Shown here: piece by piece, positions 56,697 through 64,000 of the stretch
Numbering within the stretch: position 1 is the first letter of the stretch
Layout: the number at the start of each line of letters is the position of its first letter
From: VBWE01 sp943372645
GTDB lineage: Bacteria > Bacteroidota > Bacteroidia > Palsa-965
Reading direction: 5' to 3'
Length of the DNA stretch: 64,000 nucleotides
Assembly: GCA_943372645.1 (NCBI GenBank)
Contig: CALRZN010000008.1
Location: 105,091-169,090 of the forward strand
Translations under genes and position numbers: made by a program
Notes under the pieces: model-generated
Seen by the model: the letters and a program-made list of their open reading frames with translations, nothing else
The model's database searches: none
What the model was told of the DNA's origin: nothing

Positions 56697-57697
56697 GGGC
56701 GTTCGGTTAAAGTCGCTTTAAAATAGGCAGTGTACCAGGCTACGGTTTTCTGCAAACCGGTTTGCACATCCATTGCCGGTGTAAATCCGAGCAGTGTGCG
56801 TGCTTTATCAATGGCGGCGAGGCTGTTCGCGATATCGCCGGTGCGGCGCGGTTTGTATTCCGGCTGCTGCGTACTTTCCATTTCCCCTGCAATGAGGTGG
56901 AACAGTTCGTTTAACGACGTGGTGCCGCCACAGGCAATGTTGTAAATGCGGTTCAGCGCTTCCGGGTTGGTGGCCTGTGCTGCGCAGAGGTTTGCATCCA
57001 CCACGTTTTCTACAAATGTAAAATCGCGGGTGGTGGTGCCGTCGCCGAAAATGGTACACGGTGCACCGTTGTAAATGTTCGTGATAAAAATCGGGATCAC
57101 AGCGGCGTAGGGACCGTTCACATTCTGGCGCGGACCAAATACGTTGAAGTAACGCAGGCCGATCACTTCCAGGTTATATACGCGGTTAAAAACAGCCGCA
57201 TACAATTCGTTGGTGGCTTTGCTCACCGCGTACGGCGAAAGCAGGTTGCCGGTGCGTTCTTCCACTTTGGGCAGTTGCGCATCATCGCCGTAAACTGAAG
57301 ATGACGAGGCATAAATGAAACGCGATACACCGGCCTTTACAGCAGCGTGCAACATGTTCAGAAAACCGTCCACGTTTACCGCGTTGGTGGCCTGCGGATT
57401 ATCAATGCTGCGCGGTACAGAACCCAGCGCCGCATGATGAAATATGGTATGCACCCCGGCACAGGCGTGGTGACAAAAATCCGCATCGCAGATGGAGCCC
57501 TGCATCCACTGCACATTGGGCTGATCAATAATGCTGCTGATGTTTTCGAGGTATCCGGTTGAAAGATCGTCAATGATGCGCACCGTGATGTCCGGATACT
57601 GCGCGAGGCGTATGGCGAGGTTGGAGCCGATGAATCCGGCGCCTCCTGTTATAAGCACTGTTCCTTTAAATGATTCGATTGCCTGGATCGCAGCCAT
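56693..57697 (-). CDS. UDP-sugar 4-epimerase-like SDR enzyme
   Basis: 334 residues. The NAD motif is LITGGAGFIGSNLAIRL; catalytic residues lie in YASSSSVYGDDAQLP and SPYAVSKATNELY (Tyr-x3-Lys); substrate region FNVFGPRQNVNGPYAAVIP. It resembles the WbpP/Gne branch that epimerises UDP-GlcNAc or UDP-Glc and their uronic acids, likely making precursors for a surface polysaccharide. It lies within a co-directional operon of glycan genes. Confidence 0.9.
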   Translation of the reverse strand: MAAIQAIESFKGTVLITGGAGFIGSNLAIRLAQYPDITVRIIDDLSTGYLENISSIIDQPNVQWMQGSICDADFCHHACAGVHTIFHHAALGSVPRSIDNPQATNAVNVDGFLNMLHAAVKAGVSRFIYASSSSVYGDDAQLPKVEERTGNLLSPYAVSKATNELYAAVFNRVYNLEVIGLRYFNVFGPRQNVNGPYAAVIPIFITNIYNGAPCTIFGDGTTTRDFTFVENVVDANLCAAQATNPEALNRIYNIACGGTTSLNELFHLIAGEMESTQQPEYKPRRTGDIANSLAAIDKARTLLGFTPAMDVQTGLQKTVAWYTAYFKATLTERP

Positions 57698-57706
57698 AAA
57701 TATCCG

Positions 57707-58804
57707 TTAGCGCAAAGATAAATATATCCGGCGATAACGGGCAGCCAGTTCGGCGTTGTTGTGTAAATCCTGTGCCGATTGTTTTGCAATGCGCCGTTTG
57801 GCCTCCAGCGCATCGGGGTTGGAAATGTAATACGCCAGCGTTTCGGCCAGGTGTTCGATGTCGGTGATTATGAGTCCTGAATTGTTGATCGCATCTGTCA
57901 CAAACTCCGGCCGCACCCACGTCACCGCAGGCACACCGGCATGCAGGCTTTCGATCTGCGCGTTGGCGTAATACCCCATTTTCATTTTACCGATGCTAAG
58001 GTCGGCGGTTTGCATTTCGCGCAGCACGGTATCGTTATCCACGCCTTTCAGGAAAACAAAATCGATGTGCATGCCTTTTCCGCGCAGTGTATTAATTGCT
58101 GCTTCAATTTCAGCCGTGCCTTCAATGCCGGGATGGTTGGTTACATGCACAATGCGGAACGCTTCATTTTTTACTGCGGCAGGAGCAACCGGCATTTCAA
58201 CGGGCGGTGTAAAAAACGGGATATGCTCGGCGGCCGGCACAAAATCTTTCATGTCGGGCGTGGTAACAATGGTGTAATCCGCATACTTCGCAGCAAGTGC
58301 GCGGCGCATTTTGTTTACTTCGCCTTTGCAGATGCGTGCATTGTAGTCGCATACCTGGCAGATGTTCACCTGCGGATGCAACTGCATGTTTTTTTCGCGG
58401 TCGCGGATTTCGCAGCCGCGGAAATGCACCACTACTTTGCGCCCCATCATTTTCAGGAACTTCAGTTCCCAGCCGCTTTCGGTATGCGTAATCATAAAAT
58501 GGCTGTGAATGATCGGATATTGCGCCACTACTTTCCAGAAAAAAAGAAATTCACTCAGCCGTTTGCGCGCCGGGGAGCCGGTGTGTTCGAAAAGCAGGTC
58601 GTATTTCGACCAGCCTTTACTTTTTTCAACAGCCAGGTAATCGGCGCGTATGCCGTTTTCGCGCAGAATCTGCACGGTGTAATATGCAATGTGAACGCTG
58701 TAGGATATATGCAGCACCGCTTCTTTTTTACGTCTCCACCGCAGCAGCAGGCTGAGCGGATAACTCAGTGCTTCGGTAAAAAATACAACGAGACGTAACT
58801 TCAT
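57707..58804 (-). CDS. Glycosyltransferase family 4-like protein
   Basis: 365 residues. A possible N-terminal membrane-associated stretch (MKLRLVVFFTEALSYPLSLL) is followed by a GT-B fold: LHISYSVHIAYYTVQILREN, VVHFRGCEIRDREKNMQLH, FRIVHVTNHPGIEGTAEIEA, IDFVFLKGVDNDTVLREMQ, and QIESLHAGVPAVTWVRPEF. The Cys-rich NICQVCDYNARICKG (residues 149-163) is unusual for GT4 and may bind a metal. It lies 9 bases upstream (in transcription order) of the epimerase gene and 17 bases after the methyltransferase gene. Confidence 0.85.
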   Translation of the reverse strand: MKLRLVVFFTEALSYPLSLLLRWRRKKEAVLHISYSVHIAYYTVQILRENGIRADYLAVEKSKGWSKYDLLFEHTGSPARKRLSEFLFFWKVVAQYPIIHSHFMITHTESGWELKFLKMMGRKVVVHFRGCEIRDREKNMQLHPQVNICQVCDYNARICKGEVNKMRRALAAKYADYTIVTTPDMKDFVPAAEHIPFFTPPVEMPVAPAAVKNEAFRIVHVTNHPGIEGTAEIEAAINTLRGKGMHIDFVFLKGVDNDTVLREMQTADLSIGKMKMGYYANAQIESLHAGVPAVTWVRPEFVTDAINNSGLIITDIEHLAETLAYYISNPDALEAKRRIAKQSAQDLHNNAELAARYRRIYLSLR

Positions 58805-58821
58805 GCGTAGCTGTTCGCCGG

Positions 58822-59490
58822 TTATTCGTTTTCTTTAATGATGTAACACGGGGTCATTGCAAACGGAAATTTACGGATTACTTCGGTACGGCCTTTAAAA
58901 TAATCATCAACCGCCTTGGTTTCACCCGGAAACGTGCCGTAATCATCCAGCAGCAGCACGCCACCTTTTACCAGGCGCGGATACAATTCTTCGAGAATGG
59001 TAACCGCCGGTTCATAAATATCGGTATCTAAATTGAGCAGCGCTATTTTCAGGTGCGGATTGGCTTTTACATAAGCCGGAACCGTTTGCGTGATATCACC
59101 GGCAACCAGCTCCACATTTTTCTCCACGCGTTTCTGCGCAAGAACTTCCATCAGCTGTTCGGTGGAAATGGACGATGCGCCGGCGGCATTTACAAAACGT
59201 TCGCGGTAGGCTTTGTCGTCTTCAAACGCCGTTGCCGGAAACTCGCCGAAAATATCAAAGCCGATGAGTTTATGCGAAAACGCACCGCCAAACAGTTCCC
59301 GGAAACCGGCGAAACGCGAAAAACTCGCCCCTTTGAACACACCGCATTCCACGATGGCACCGGGCAGGTCTTTCACCATTTTAAACAGTTCATAGTGCGC
59401 AATAAATTTGCTGAAACGTGTGGTGTCGCAGCTCAGGTAAAAGTCATTTTCATACTGAAATGCTTTCGAGTAGTCGGGTAATTGGATCAT
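58822..59490 (-). CDS. TylF-like O-methyltransferase (macrocin-O-methyltransferase family)
   Basis: 222 residues, class I SAM-dependent methyltransferase. Motif I is GAIVECGVFKGASFSRFAG; acidic LIGFDIFGEFP; LLNLDTDIYEPAVTILEELYPRL with the metal-type acidic residues; GVLLLDDYG. TylF-family enzymes methylate sugars, so it probably methylates a surface glycan sugar. First gene of the operon; a TATATTTG box lies 20 bases upstream of the ATG. Confidence 0.9.
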   Translation of the reverse strand: MIQLPDYSKAFQYENDFYLSCDTTRFSKFIAHYELFKMVKDLPGAIVECGVFKGASFSRFAGFRELFGGAFSHKLIGFDIFGEFPATAFEDDKAYRERFVNAAGASSISTEQLMEVLAQKRVEKNVELVAGDITQTVPAYVKANPHLKIALLNLDTDIYEPAVTILEELYPRLVKGGVLLLDDYGTFPGETKAVDDYFKGRTEVIRKFPFAMTPCYIIKENE

Positions 59491-59509
59491 ACGGAGGTCT
59501 TACGGTCCC

Positions 59510-59517
59510 CAAATATA
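59510..59517 (-). promoter_or_regulatory. TAnnTTTG -7 box of the glycan operon
   Basis: TATATTTG on the minus strand, 19 bases before ATG 59490. Confidence 0.6.
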
Positions 59518-59620
59518 CAATTTTCATCCGGTAGCAGTTACGCACGGCCATGGCGATCGCGTCTGAAAATTTTTATGCTGATTTAGCGGTTTTCCAAAAT
59601 AGTATTGAATCAAAAAAAAG

Positions 59621-59760
59621 TGGTCAGTCAGTTCGAGTGCCAGGCGTGCAGGGCGGCGAAATGGAAGGTGTATCGAGAACGTGCGAGGGGATCCCGACCC
59701 ACGTTCCCGATACATTTCTTGCTGATGAAAAATCAGCAAGAAACACGCGAACTGACTGCC
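59621..59760. repeat. Nested inverted-repeat element of about 140 bases
   Basis: Outer arms CAGTCAGTTCG (59625-59635) and CGAACTGACTG (59748-59758), perfect over 11 bp. Middle arms TGTATCGAGAACGT (59669-59682) and ACGTTCCCGATACA (59701-59714), one mismatch. A third hairpin, TTTCTTGCTGAT / ATCAGCAAGAAA (59715-59743), is perfect over 12 bp. No repeat partner elsewhere in the window was noticed. It fills most of the 366-base gap before the TonB-receptor-like gene, and no gene is visible in it. Confidence 0.7.
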
Positions 59761-59856
59761 CGCTAACACTATCAAAAGTAAGAGGTCTGCCCGAAAGTCC
59801 TGATTATGGGGATATAGCAGATGGCATTTTTCAGACGCGATTGCCCTGACGCACGG

Positions 59857-62289
59857 CTACTTCCCTCCTGCCCTGCGTTTGATGTCTTCGGCAGCGTCTT
59901 CGTAACCGGTTTGTTTTTTCTCAAACTGTTTGCCGAAGTTGTAACGCAACGTAAGCCAGCCCACGCGGGTTTCATCCTGCGTATTGATGTACACATCCAT
60001 GCCGTTGAAATCAATGGAGCCGGTAACGTAACCGGTAAAGAAAATATCGTTTATGCTGAGTGCAACCGATAATTTTTCGTTCAGAAATGATTTTGAAACC
60101 GAGGCATTCAGCGCCCAGTTCGAATTGAGGTTGAGCATACCATACTTCAGTTTCGACATGTAATTCGCCGACAGTTCTGCTTTTATGCCTTTCGGCAGCA
60201 CAAAGGTGTTGCTGATGTTTGCAGTTATGCCAAGGCTTTCGGTACGCAGCGTGGTACCGTCAAGCGGCGAATTGATGCGCTGATCAAATGCTTCGATGCC
60301 GCCCTCGATGTTCCACCATTTGGCCACCGGCAGTCCGAAACCAACCGACAACGCAAAGGTGTTGATCGTATTCAGGTTGGCGGTAGTCTGGAACGAAACG
60401 TTTGTAGAATCAATCTGCTGAATCACTTCCATCATCGCATCGCGGTCGTGGCTGTAACTTACCGTGGTAAACAAAAACTCGTGATACACGTGCGTCAGCT
60501 GCAGCGCGTTGGTGAACGACGGTTTCAGAAACGGATTCCCCTGGTTGTACGTGTATTTGTCGAGGTAAAACACAAACGGGTTCAGTTCCTGGTAATCCGG
60601 ACGGTCGATGCGCCGCGAATAACTGAAGTTAAACGCATGATTTTCATTGACCGGGCGTTGCACAAACACACTCGGGAAAAACTGGAGGTAATCGGTTGTG
60701 TTGGTGCGGTCAAGCGTTTCGGAATAGCCTTTTGCAAGCGTCTGCTCCACGCGCAGGCCGCCCTGCCAGGCCCATTTTTTCCACTCGCCCGATGCCGTTA
60801 CATAACCGGCGTTAATGAGTTCGGTGTATGTAAAATCGTTGGTGCGCAGCGAATCATTGATCCATTCGCTGCCCTGCAGGTTTTCAAAACGCAGGTCGTT
60901 ACCGGTGCTTACATAACTGCTTTTCAAACCGGTTTCCCATTTGATTCCATTTTTGCCGGGATGCACATAATCCAGTTTCAGTGCGCCCACCTGGATCACG
61001 CTCGTATTGGCGTTGCGCTGCCATTCCGGCTGCTGCAGTTCGGTGCCGGCACTGTCGTAATAATGCAGCGCAAAGTTGGTGTTCGCACGCGAGGTGTATT
61101 GCAGGTAGTCAGCATTAAAACTCAGTTCACGGCCGGTGGTATCCAATGCTTTTTTGAGGTAAATACCAATGCCGGGATTGTAAAAACGGCTTTGCTCAAC
61201 ATTCTGCTGGTCGAGATTTTCTATACCGGGCTGGTTGCTTTCTGTTTTGGCCGTTTGCGTGTTCGTTACTTCATACGAAGGATTGTACAGACCTGATAAA
61301 CGAAAGCCCGTTGTTATTTTTTTGCCGGGATAAAAATCATAACCGGTTGTGATGTTGTGTGCATTGTCATCGCTGCGTATTTCCGACGACTGTTCAAACA
61401 GGGAGGTTGTACCGAGGTAATTGATGCGGCGCTCCAGCTGCGGTTTCTGCATGCTGTTGTACTGGTTCCAGTCGTACGAAAACATACCGCCCCACTTTTC
61501 TCCGCCATAATCGAAACGCACACCGGCTTTTGCTTTGGCAATAAATCCATACCCATAACCGGCATGTACCGAACCGTTGAACCCGCTGTTTTTATTGCGT
61601 TTTGTTACAATGTTAATAATACCGCCCACGCCCTGTGCATCGTATTTCGCCGATGGGTTTGAAATAATTTCCACGCGCGCCACCGATTCGGCCGGCATGT
61701 TTTTCAGCATGGCGTTTAACTGGTCGCCTGCGAGGTAGGTTTGTTTGCCGTCAATCATAATCACCACGCCCTGTTTGCCGCGCAGGGAAATGGCTCCGTT
61801 CTGATCAATGATTACGCCGGGAGTGCGTTTCAGTAATTCGTACAGGCTGCCCGTGGTGCGCAGCGCACTGCCTTCCACATTCATCACCAGCATGTCGGGC
61901 TTTTGTACAAACACGGGTAAAATGGCTGTTACTTCCACCTGCCCGATTTCGCGGCTGCTGTTTTGCAGCACAAACACCGGCAGTTCTACCAGCAACGCTG
62001 ATGCGGTAACGGTAAACGGACCGTTCATCAGCGGCGCATAACCAACCATGCTGGCTTTTGCAAAATAAGTTCCCGGTGCAATACCCGGCAAACGAAAACG
62101 GCCATCTTCACCTGCAACAGTGCCTCCCGCAAAAGAGGTGTCGGCCGCGTTAAGCAGTACCACCGACGCAAATACCGCCGGCGACTGATCATCAAGGCGA
62201 ACCGTGCCGCGTATTTCACCTTCATTTTTTCCTGCAAATACATACACGGAACTGCTGCAGAGCAGCAACAACGGGAGAATAAATTTCAT
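59857..62289 (-). CDS. TonB-dependent-receptor-like outer membrane barrel with carboxypeptidase-regulatory N-terminus
   Basis: 810 residues from ATG 62289 (MKFILPLLLLCSSSVYVFAG, signal peptide); 14 upstream in-frame codons lack support. The N-terminal CarboxypepD_reg domain (about 24-110: GEIRGTVRLDDQSPAVFASV) leads to a plug domain (about 120-220: LLKRTPGVIIDQNGAISLRG, KQGVVIMIDGKQTYL, VARVEIISNPSAKYDAQGVGG), then a barrel of about 22 strands with aromatic strand ends (GSVHAGYGYGFIAKAKAGVR, SYSHDRDAMMEVIQQ, VGWLTLRYNFGKQF). It fits the TonB-receptor-like 'outer membrane beta-barrel' family of Bacteroidota; no SusD partner or TonB box is evident. Substrate unknown. Confidence 0.9.
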   Translation of the reverse strand: MKFILPLLLLCSSSVYVFAGKNEGEIRGTVRLDDQSPAVFASVVLLNAADTSFAGGTVAGEDGRFRLPGIAPGTYFAKASMVGYAPLMNGPFTVTASALLVELPVFVLQNSSREIGQVEVTAILPVFVQKPDMLVMNVEGSALRTTGSLYELLKRTPGVIIDQNGAISLRGKQGVVIMIDGKQTYLAGDQLNAMLKNMPAESVARVEIISNPSAKYDAQGVGGIINIVTKRNKNSGFNGSVHAGYGYGFIAKAKAGVRFDYGGEKWGGMFSYDWNQYNSMQKPQLERRINYLGTTSLFEQSSEIRSDDNAHNITTGYDFYPGKKITTGFRLSGLYNPSYEVTNTQTAKTESNQPGIENLDQQNVEQSRFYNPGIGIYLKKALDTTGRELSFNADYLQYTSRANTNFALHYYDSAGTELQQPEWQRNANTSVIQVGALKLDYVHPGKNGIKWETGLKSSYVSTGNDLRFENLQGSEWINDSLRTNDFTYTELINAGYVTASGEWKKWAWQGGLRVEQTLAKGYSETLDRTNTTDYLQFFPSVFVQRPVNENHAFNFSYSRRIDRPDYQELNPFVFYLDKYTYNQGNPFLKPSFTNALQLTHVYHEFLFTTVSYSHDRDAMMEVIQQIDSTNVSFQTTANLNTINTFALSVGFGLPVAKWWNIEGGIEAFDQRINSPLDGTTLRTESLGITANISNTFVLPKGIKAELSANYMSKLKYGMLNLNSNWALNASVSKSFLNEKLSVALSINDIFFTGYVTGSIDFNGMDVYINTQDETRVGWLTLRYNFGKQFEKKQTGYEDAAEDIKRRAGGK

Positions 62290-62463
62290 CTGTGCGTTTT
62301 TAGTGTGTATGCGACGGCGCACTGTACACAAAAGTTACAGCACTTCCGGAAAAATGTGTTTGCACAGGAAAGACGGGGGTTATATGAAATAGTTGCCGCC
62401 TTTATAGTATCTTTTAAAATAGACAGGGAATAATTTTTATTTGTATAAAATAATTCCTGCTCA

Positions 62464-62566
62464 AGTTGGCAGTGGCAGTTGGCAATGGCAGTCAGATCGG
62501 ATTTCAAGGAAAATGTCACTGGTTCTTACGCAAACGCAACTGCCGCTGCCTGCTGCCACTGCCACT
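62464..62566. repeat. GCAGT-type palindromic repeat
   Basis: Left arm AGTTGGCAGTGGCAGTTGGC...AATGGCAGT and right arm GCAACTGCCGCTGCCTGCTGCC...ACTGCCACT can pair. It shares the GGCAGT/ACTGCC word style with 37625-37783. It fills much of the 307-base gap between two minus-strand genes. Confidence 0.65.
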
Positions 62567-62596
62567 AATTCCGCGATGTCTGCTATAAAAGATCGT

Positions 62597-63802
62597 TTAA
62601 TTACAGCTCTTGGAAGCCTGGATAAAATAACGCTTGCCGTTGAGTCCGACCTCGTTGGAAGCACTGCGGGCGGTGATTTCAAATGTTTTTACCGTGCCGT
62701 TGTTGAACGTAAGCACCAGCATACTTGCACTTCCCTGCGAACTAATTTTCCAGGTACCGCTGCCGCCTGAACTGCTGGCACCGGATGCATTGCTGTCGTA
62801 ACCCGTGCTGGTATAGCTGTTATCGCCGGCCGCCACGAAGGTGTTGTTCACACACAAATCGTAACTGTATTTTTCAGAATACCCGCTGGCGGTATAAAGG
62901 TACAGCAGCTGTTTTCCTTTCAGTTTGGTAATCCATTGCTGCGCATCGGCCGAAACCACTGGCTTTGTAAACTGCATGCTGTTCGCAATACTTTTAAGTA
63001 TGGCCGTAACGGCAGGTGTGTAATTCAGCATGCCGCCTTTGGCTGCAACCGATGCGCCCCCGCCGTGCGGCGATACCAGCACCAGCGATTCAATAACAAG
63101 CGGCGAACCGGATGCTTTGCCTTCGTAATGCACAAGCACACCGTTGCTGTTATAATCGGCCGTGGTCGCTTTCAGGCTTACGGCTGACGATGCATCATTT
63201 ACATCAACAGCATCTTTTTTCACCGCAGCAGTTGAATTGTATGCGTGGCTGCTCACGGTCATTTCAATGCCGGCCATCCCGCAGTTGATTTCAAAACCGT
63301 CTTTGGTGGGCGTTACCGAACATCCCGCAGGCACCTGGAAGGAATACGCCCCGAACGGATCTTTGTAACGCGTTCCGGCAGCAGCCGGTACTTTGGCGGA
63401 TGATGATGTTGTAGTTGTTGTTGTTTTCGGTGTAACCGTTGCTGTTGCAGCAGGCGCTACCGGTTCGTTTGATTTTTTGGTAACCGGAATGGTTACGCCT
63501 TCGGTAATTACTTCAAACGCGGTGCCTGAACCCGAAAGCGAAAACGGGATAAGGTTGCCGTTATACGCATAACTCGCCGACAAAACGCCCAGGAAACGGA
63601 AGCCTTCTTTGTACGGATAGCTTTGTCCCTGGAAAATAAAATTGCCGCTGTATTGTTTGCCTTCTTTGGTAACGGTAAGGCCCAGCTGTGATTCCGTGTT
63701 TTCAAAATAACCCACAAGCGGATCTTCAGTAGCGGTTTGTCCGAAAAGCAGTTCCCCGAAATTCATCAGCAGGAAGAGGATAAGAAAGTGTGTACGTTTC
63801 AT
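62597..63802 (-). CDS. Exported protein with Thr-rich linker
   Basis: 401 residues from ATG 63802 (signal peptide FLILFLLMNFGELLFG); 16 upstream in-frame codons are not supported. An N-terminal lipocalin-like piece (about 24-100: LGLTVTKEGKQYSGNFIFQG) is followed by a low-complexity P/A/T linker (KTTTTTTSSSAKVPAAAG, about 127-145), a central domain (about 147-285: DPFGAYSFQVPAGCSVTPTKDG, similar to proteins that describe a PsbP-like fold), and a C-terminal domain ending GKRYFIQASKSCN (about 300-401, with GTWKISSQGSASMLVLTFNN, a lipocalin-like pattern). A TACTTTTG box lies 11 bases before the ATG. Confidence 0.75.
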   Translation of the reverse strand: MKRTHFLILFLLMNFGELLFGQTATEDPLVGYFENTESQLGLTVTKEGKQYSGNFIFQGQSYPYKEGFRFLGVLSASYAYNGNLIPFSLSGSGTAFEVITEGVTIPVTKKSNEPVAPAATATVTPKTTTTTTSSSAKVPAAAGTRYKDPFGAYSFQVPAGCSVTPTKDGFEINCGMAGIEMTVSSHAYNSTAAVKKDAVDVNDASSAVSLKATTADYNSNGVLVHYEGKASGSPLVIESLVLVSPHGGGASVAAKGGMLNYTPAVTAILKSIANSMQFTKPVVSADAQQWITKLKGKQLLYLYTASGYSEKYSYDLCVNNTFVAAGDNSYTSTGYDSNASGASSSGGSGTWKISSQGSASMLVLTFNNGTVKTFEITARSASNEVGLNGKRYFIQASKSCN

Positions 63803-64000
63803 AAGTGGTGAACCAAAAGTACGGGAATATCGGGAATTGGGGATGGACAAAAGTCTTTGTTTATTGTTTACATCCTATAATCAGTTTGCAGTTTTTCAGT
63901 TTGCAATTTGCAGTTTTTTGTGTACGTAAAATGATCTTTTAAATCCGGCTTGTAATAAAACACATACTTCGGTTCGAGCGTCAGTCGAGAACAGTGATGT
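63803..64000. other. Right-edge gene-free region with GCAGT-like words
   Basis: CAGTTTGCAGTTTTTCAGTT followed by TGCAATTTGCAG (63881-63915) looks like one arm of a GCAGT-type element cut short or degenerate. No gene is visible up to the edge. Confidence 0.4.
63814..63821 (-). promoter_or_regulatory. TAnnTTTG -7 box for the exported protein
   Basis: TACTTTTG on the minus strand, ending 11 bases before ATG 63802. Confidence 0.5.

Noticed and set aside
57941..58798. 285-codon plus-strand open frame over the glycosyltransferase gene
   Set aside because: His/Phe-rich shadow with no domain pattern.
59550..59849. 99-codon open frame upstream of the receptor gene
   Set aside because: It consists of the nested inverted repeats and has no protein-like pattern.

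Overview
The window looks like the chromosome of a member of the Bacteroidota. The evidence is type IX secretion (T9SS) substrates with type A and type B C-terminal sorting domains, a PorP/SprF-type partner protein, a TonB-receptor-like barrel with a carboxypeptidase-regulatory N-terminus, a LytTR response regulator beside a TPR histidine kinase, a type B ribosomal protein L31, and many start sites preceded by the TAnnTTTG -7 box typical of this phylum. It cannot be placed below phylum with confidence. No insertion sequence, prophage or CRISPR array was seen, and the only intact RNA gene is a tRNA-Asp.

Layout. 1-3.5 kb: the end of a TerB-like gene, a coiled-coil membrane protein, a two-gene operon of unknown function and a small exported protein. 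3.6-8.0 kb: a TPR histidine kinase/LytTR pair, then a two-gene TIR plus pseudo-exonuclease unit in which both proteins appear to lack catalytic residues. 8.0-11.0 kb: an exported protein, a GIY-YIG nuclease lying between tRNA-Asp and a degenerate copy of its 3' half, endonuclease III and a MORN-like protein. 11.2-18.1 kb: T9SS-exported proteins ending with PorP/SprF. 18.2-23.4 kb: small membrane proteins, a TonB-C-like protein and an ECF sigma/anti-sigma pair. 23.5-40.4 kb: mostly housekeeping genes (NAD(P)HX repair, ndk, lon, a GlmU-like gene, rpmE2, glmM, a ComA-like gene, rhodanese, DedA, aroE), with a beta-helix lipoprotein, a GT-C-like membrane protein, a spermidine-synthase-like protein and a TPR protein. 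40.6-45.3 kb: fabI, a barrel protein, a PorE-like TPR/PD40 protein and a glycosyltransferase. 45.4-47.2 kb: a probable GNAT/XRE toxin-antitoxin locus carrying a 165-bp tandem duplication. 47.3-54 kb: a VIT/vWA protein and a large BNR-repeat protein. 54-59.5 kb: small genes, then a four-gene surface-glycan operon. 59.8-63.8 kb: a TonB-receptor-like protein and an exported protein.

Intergenic DNA is rich in palindromic repeats of at least three families (ATTGA-type, GCAGT-type and CACAAAG-type), mostly placed where operons end or converge. The strongest candidates for something undescribed are the TIR/pseudo-exonuclease pair, the duplicated toxin-antitoxin leader, and the tRNA-Asp/GIY-YIG arrangement. 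All functional statements are from reading the sequence; no database search was run.
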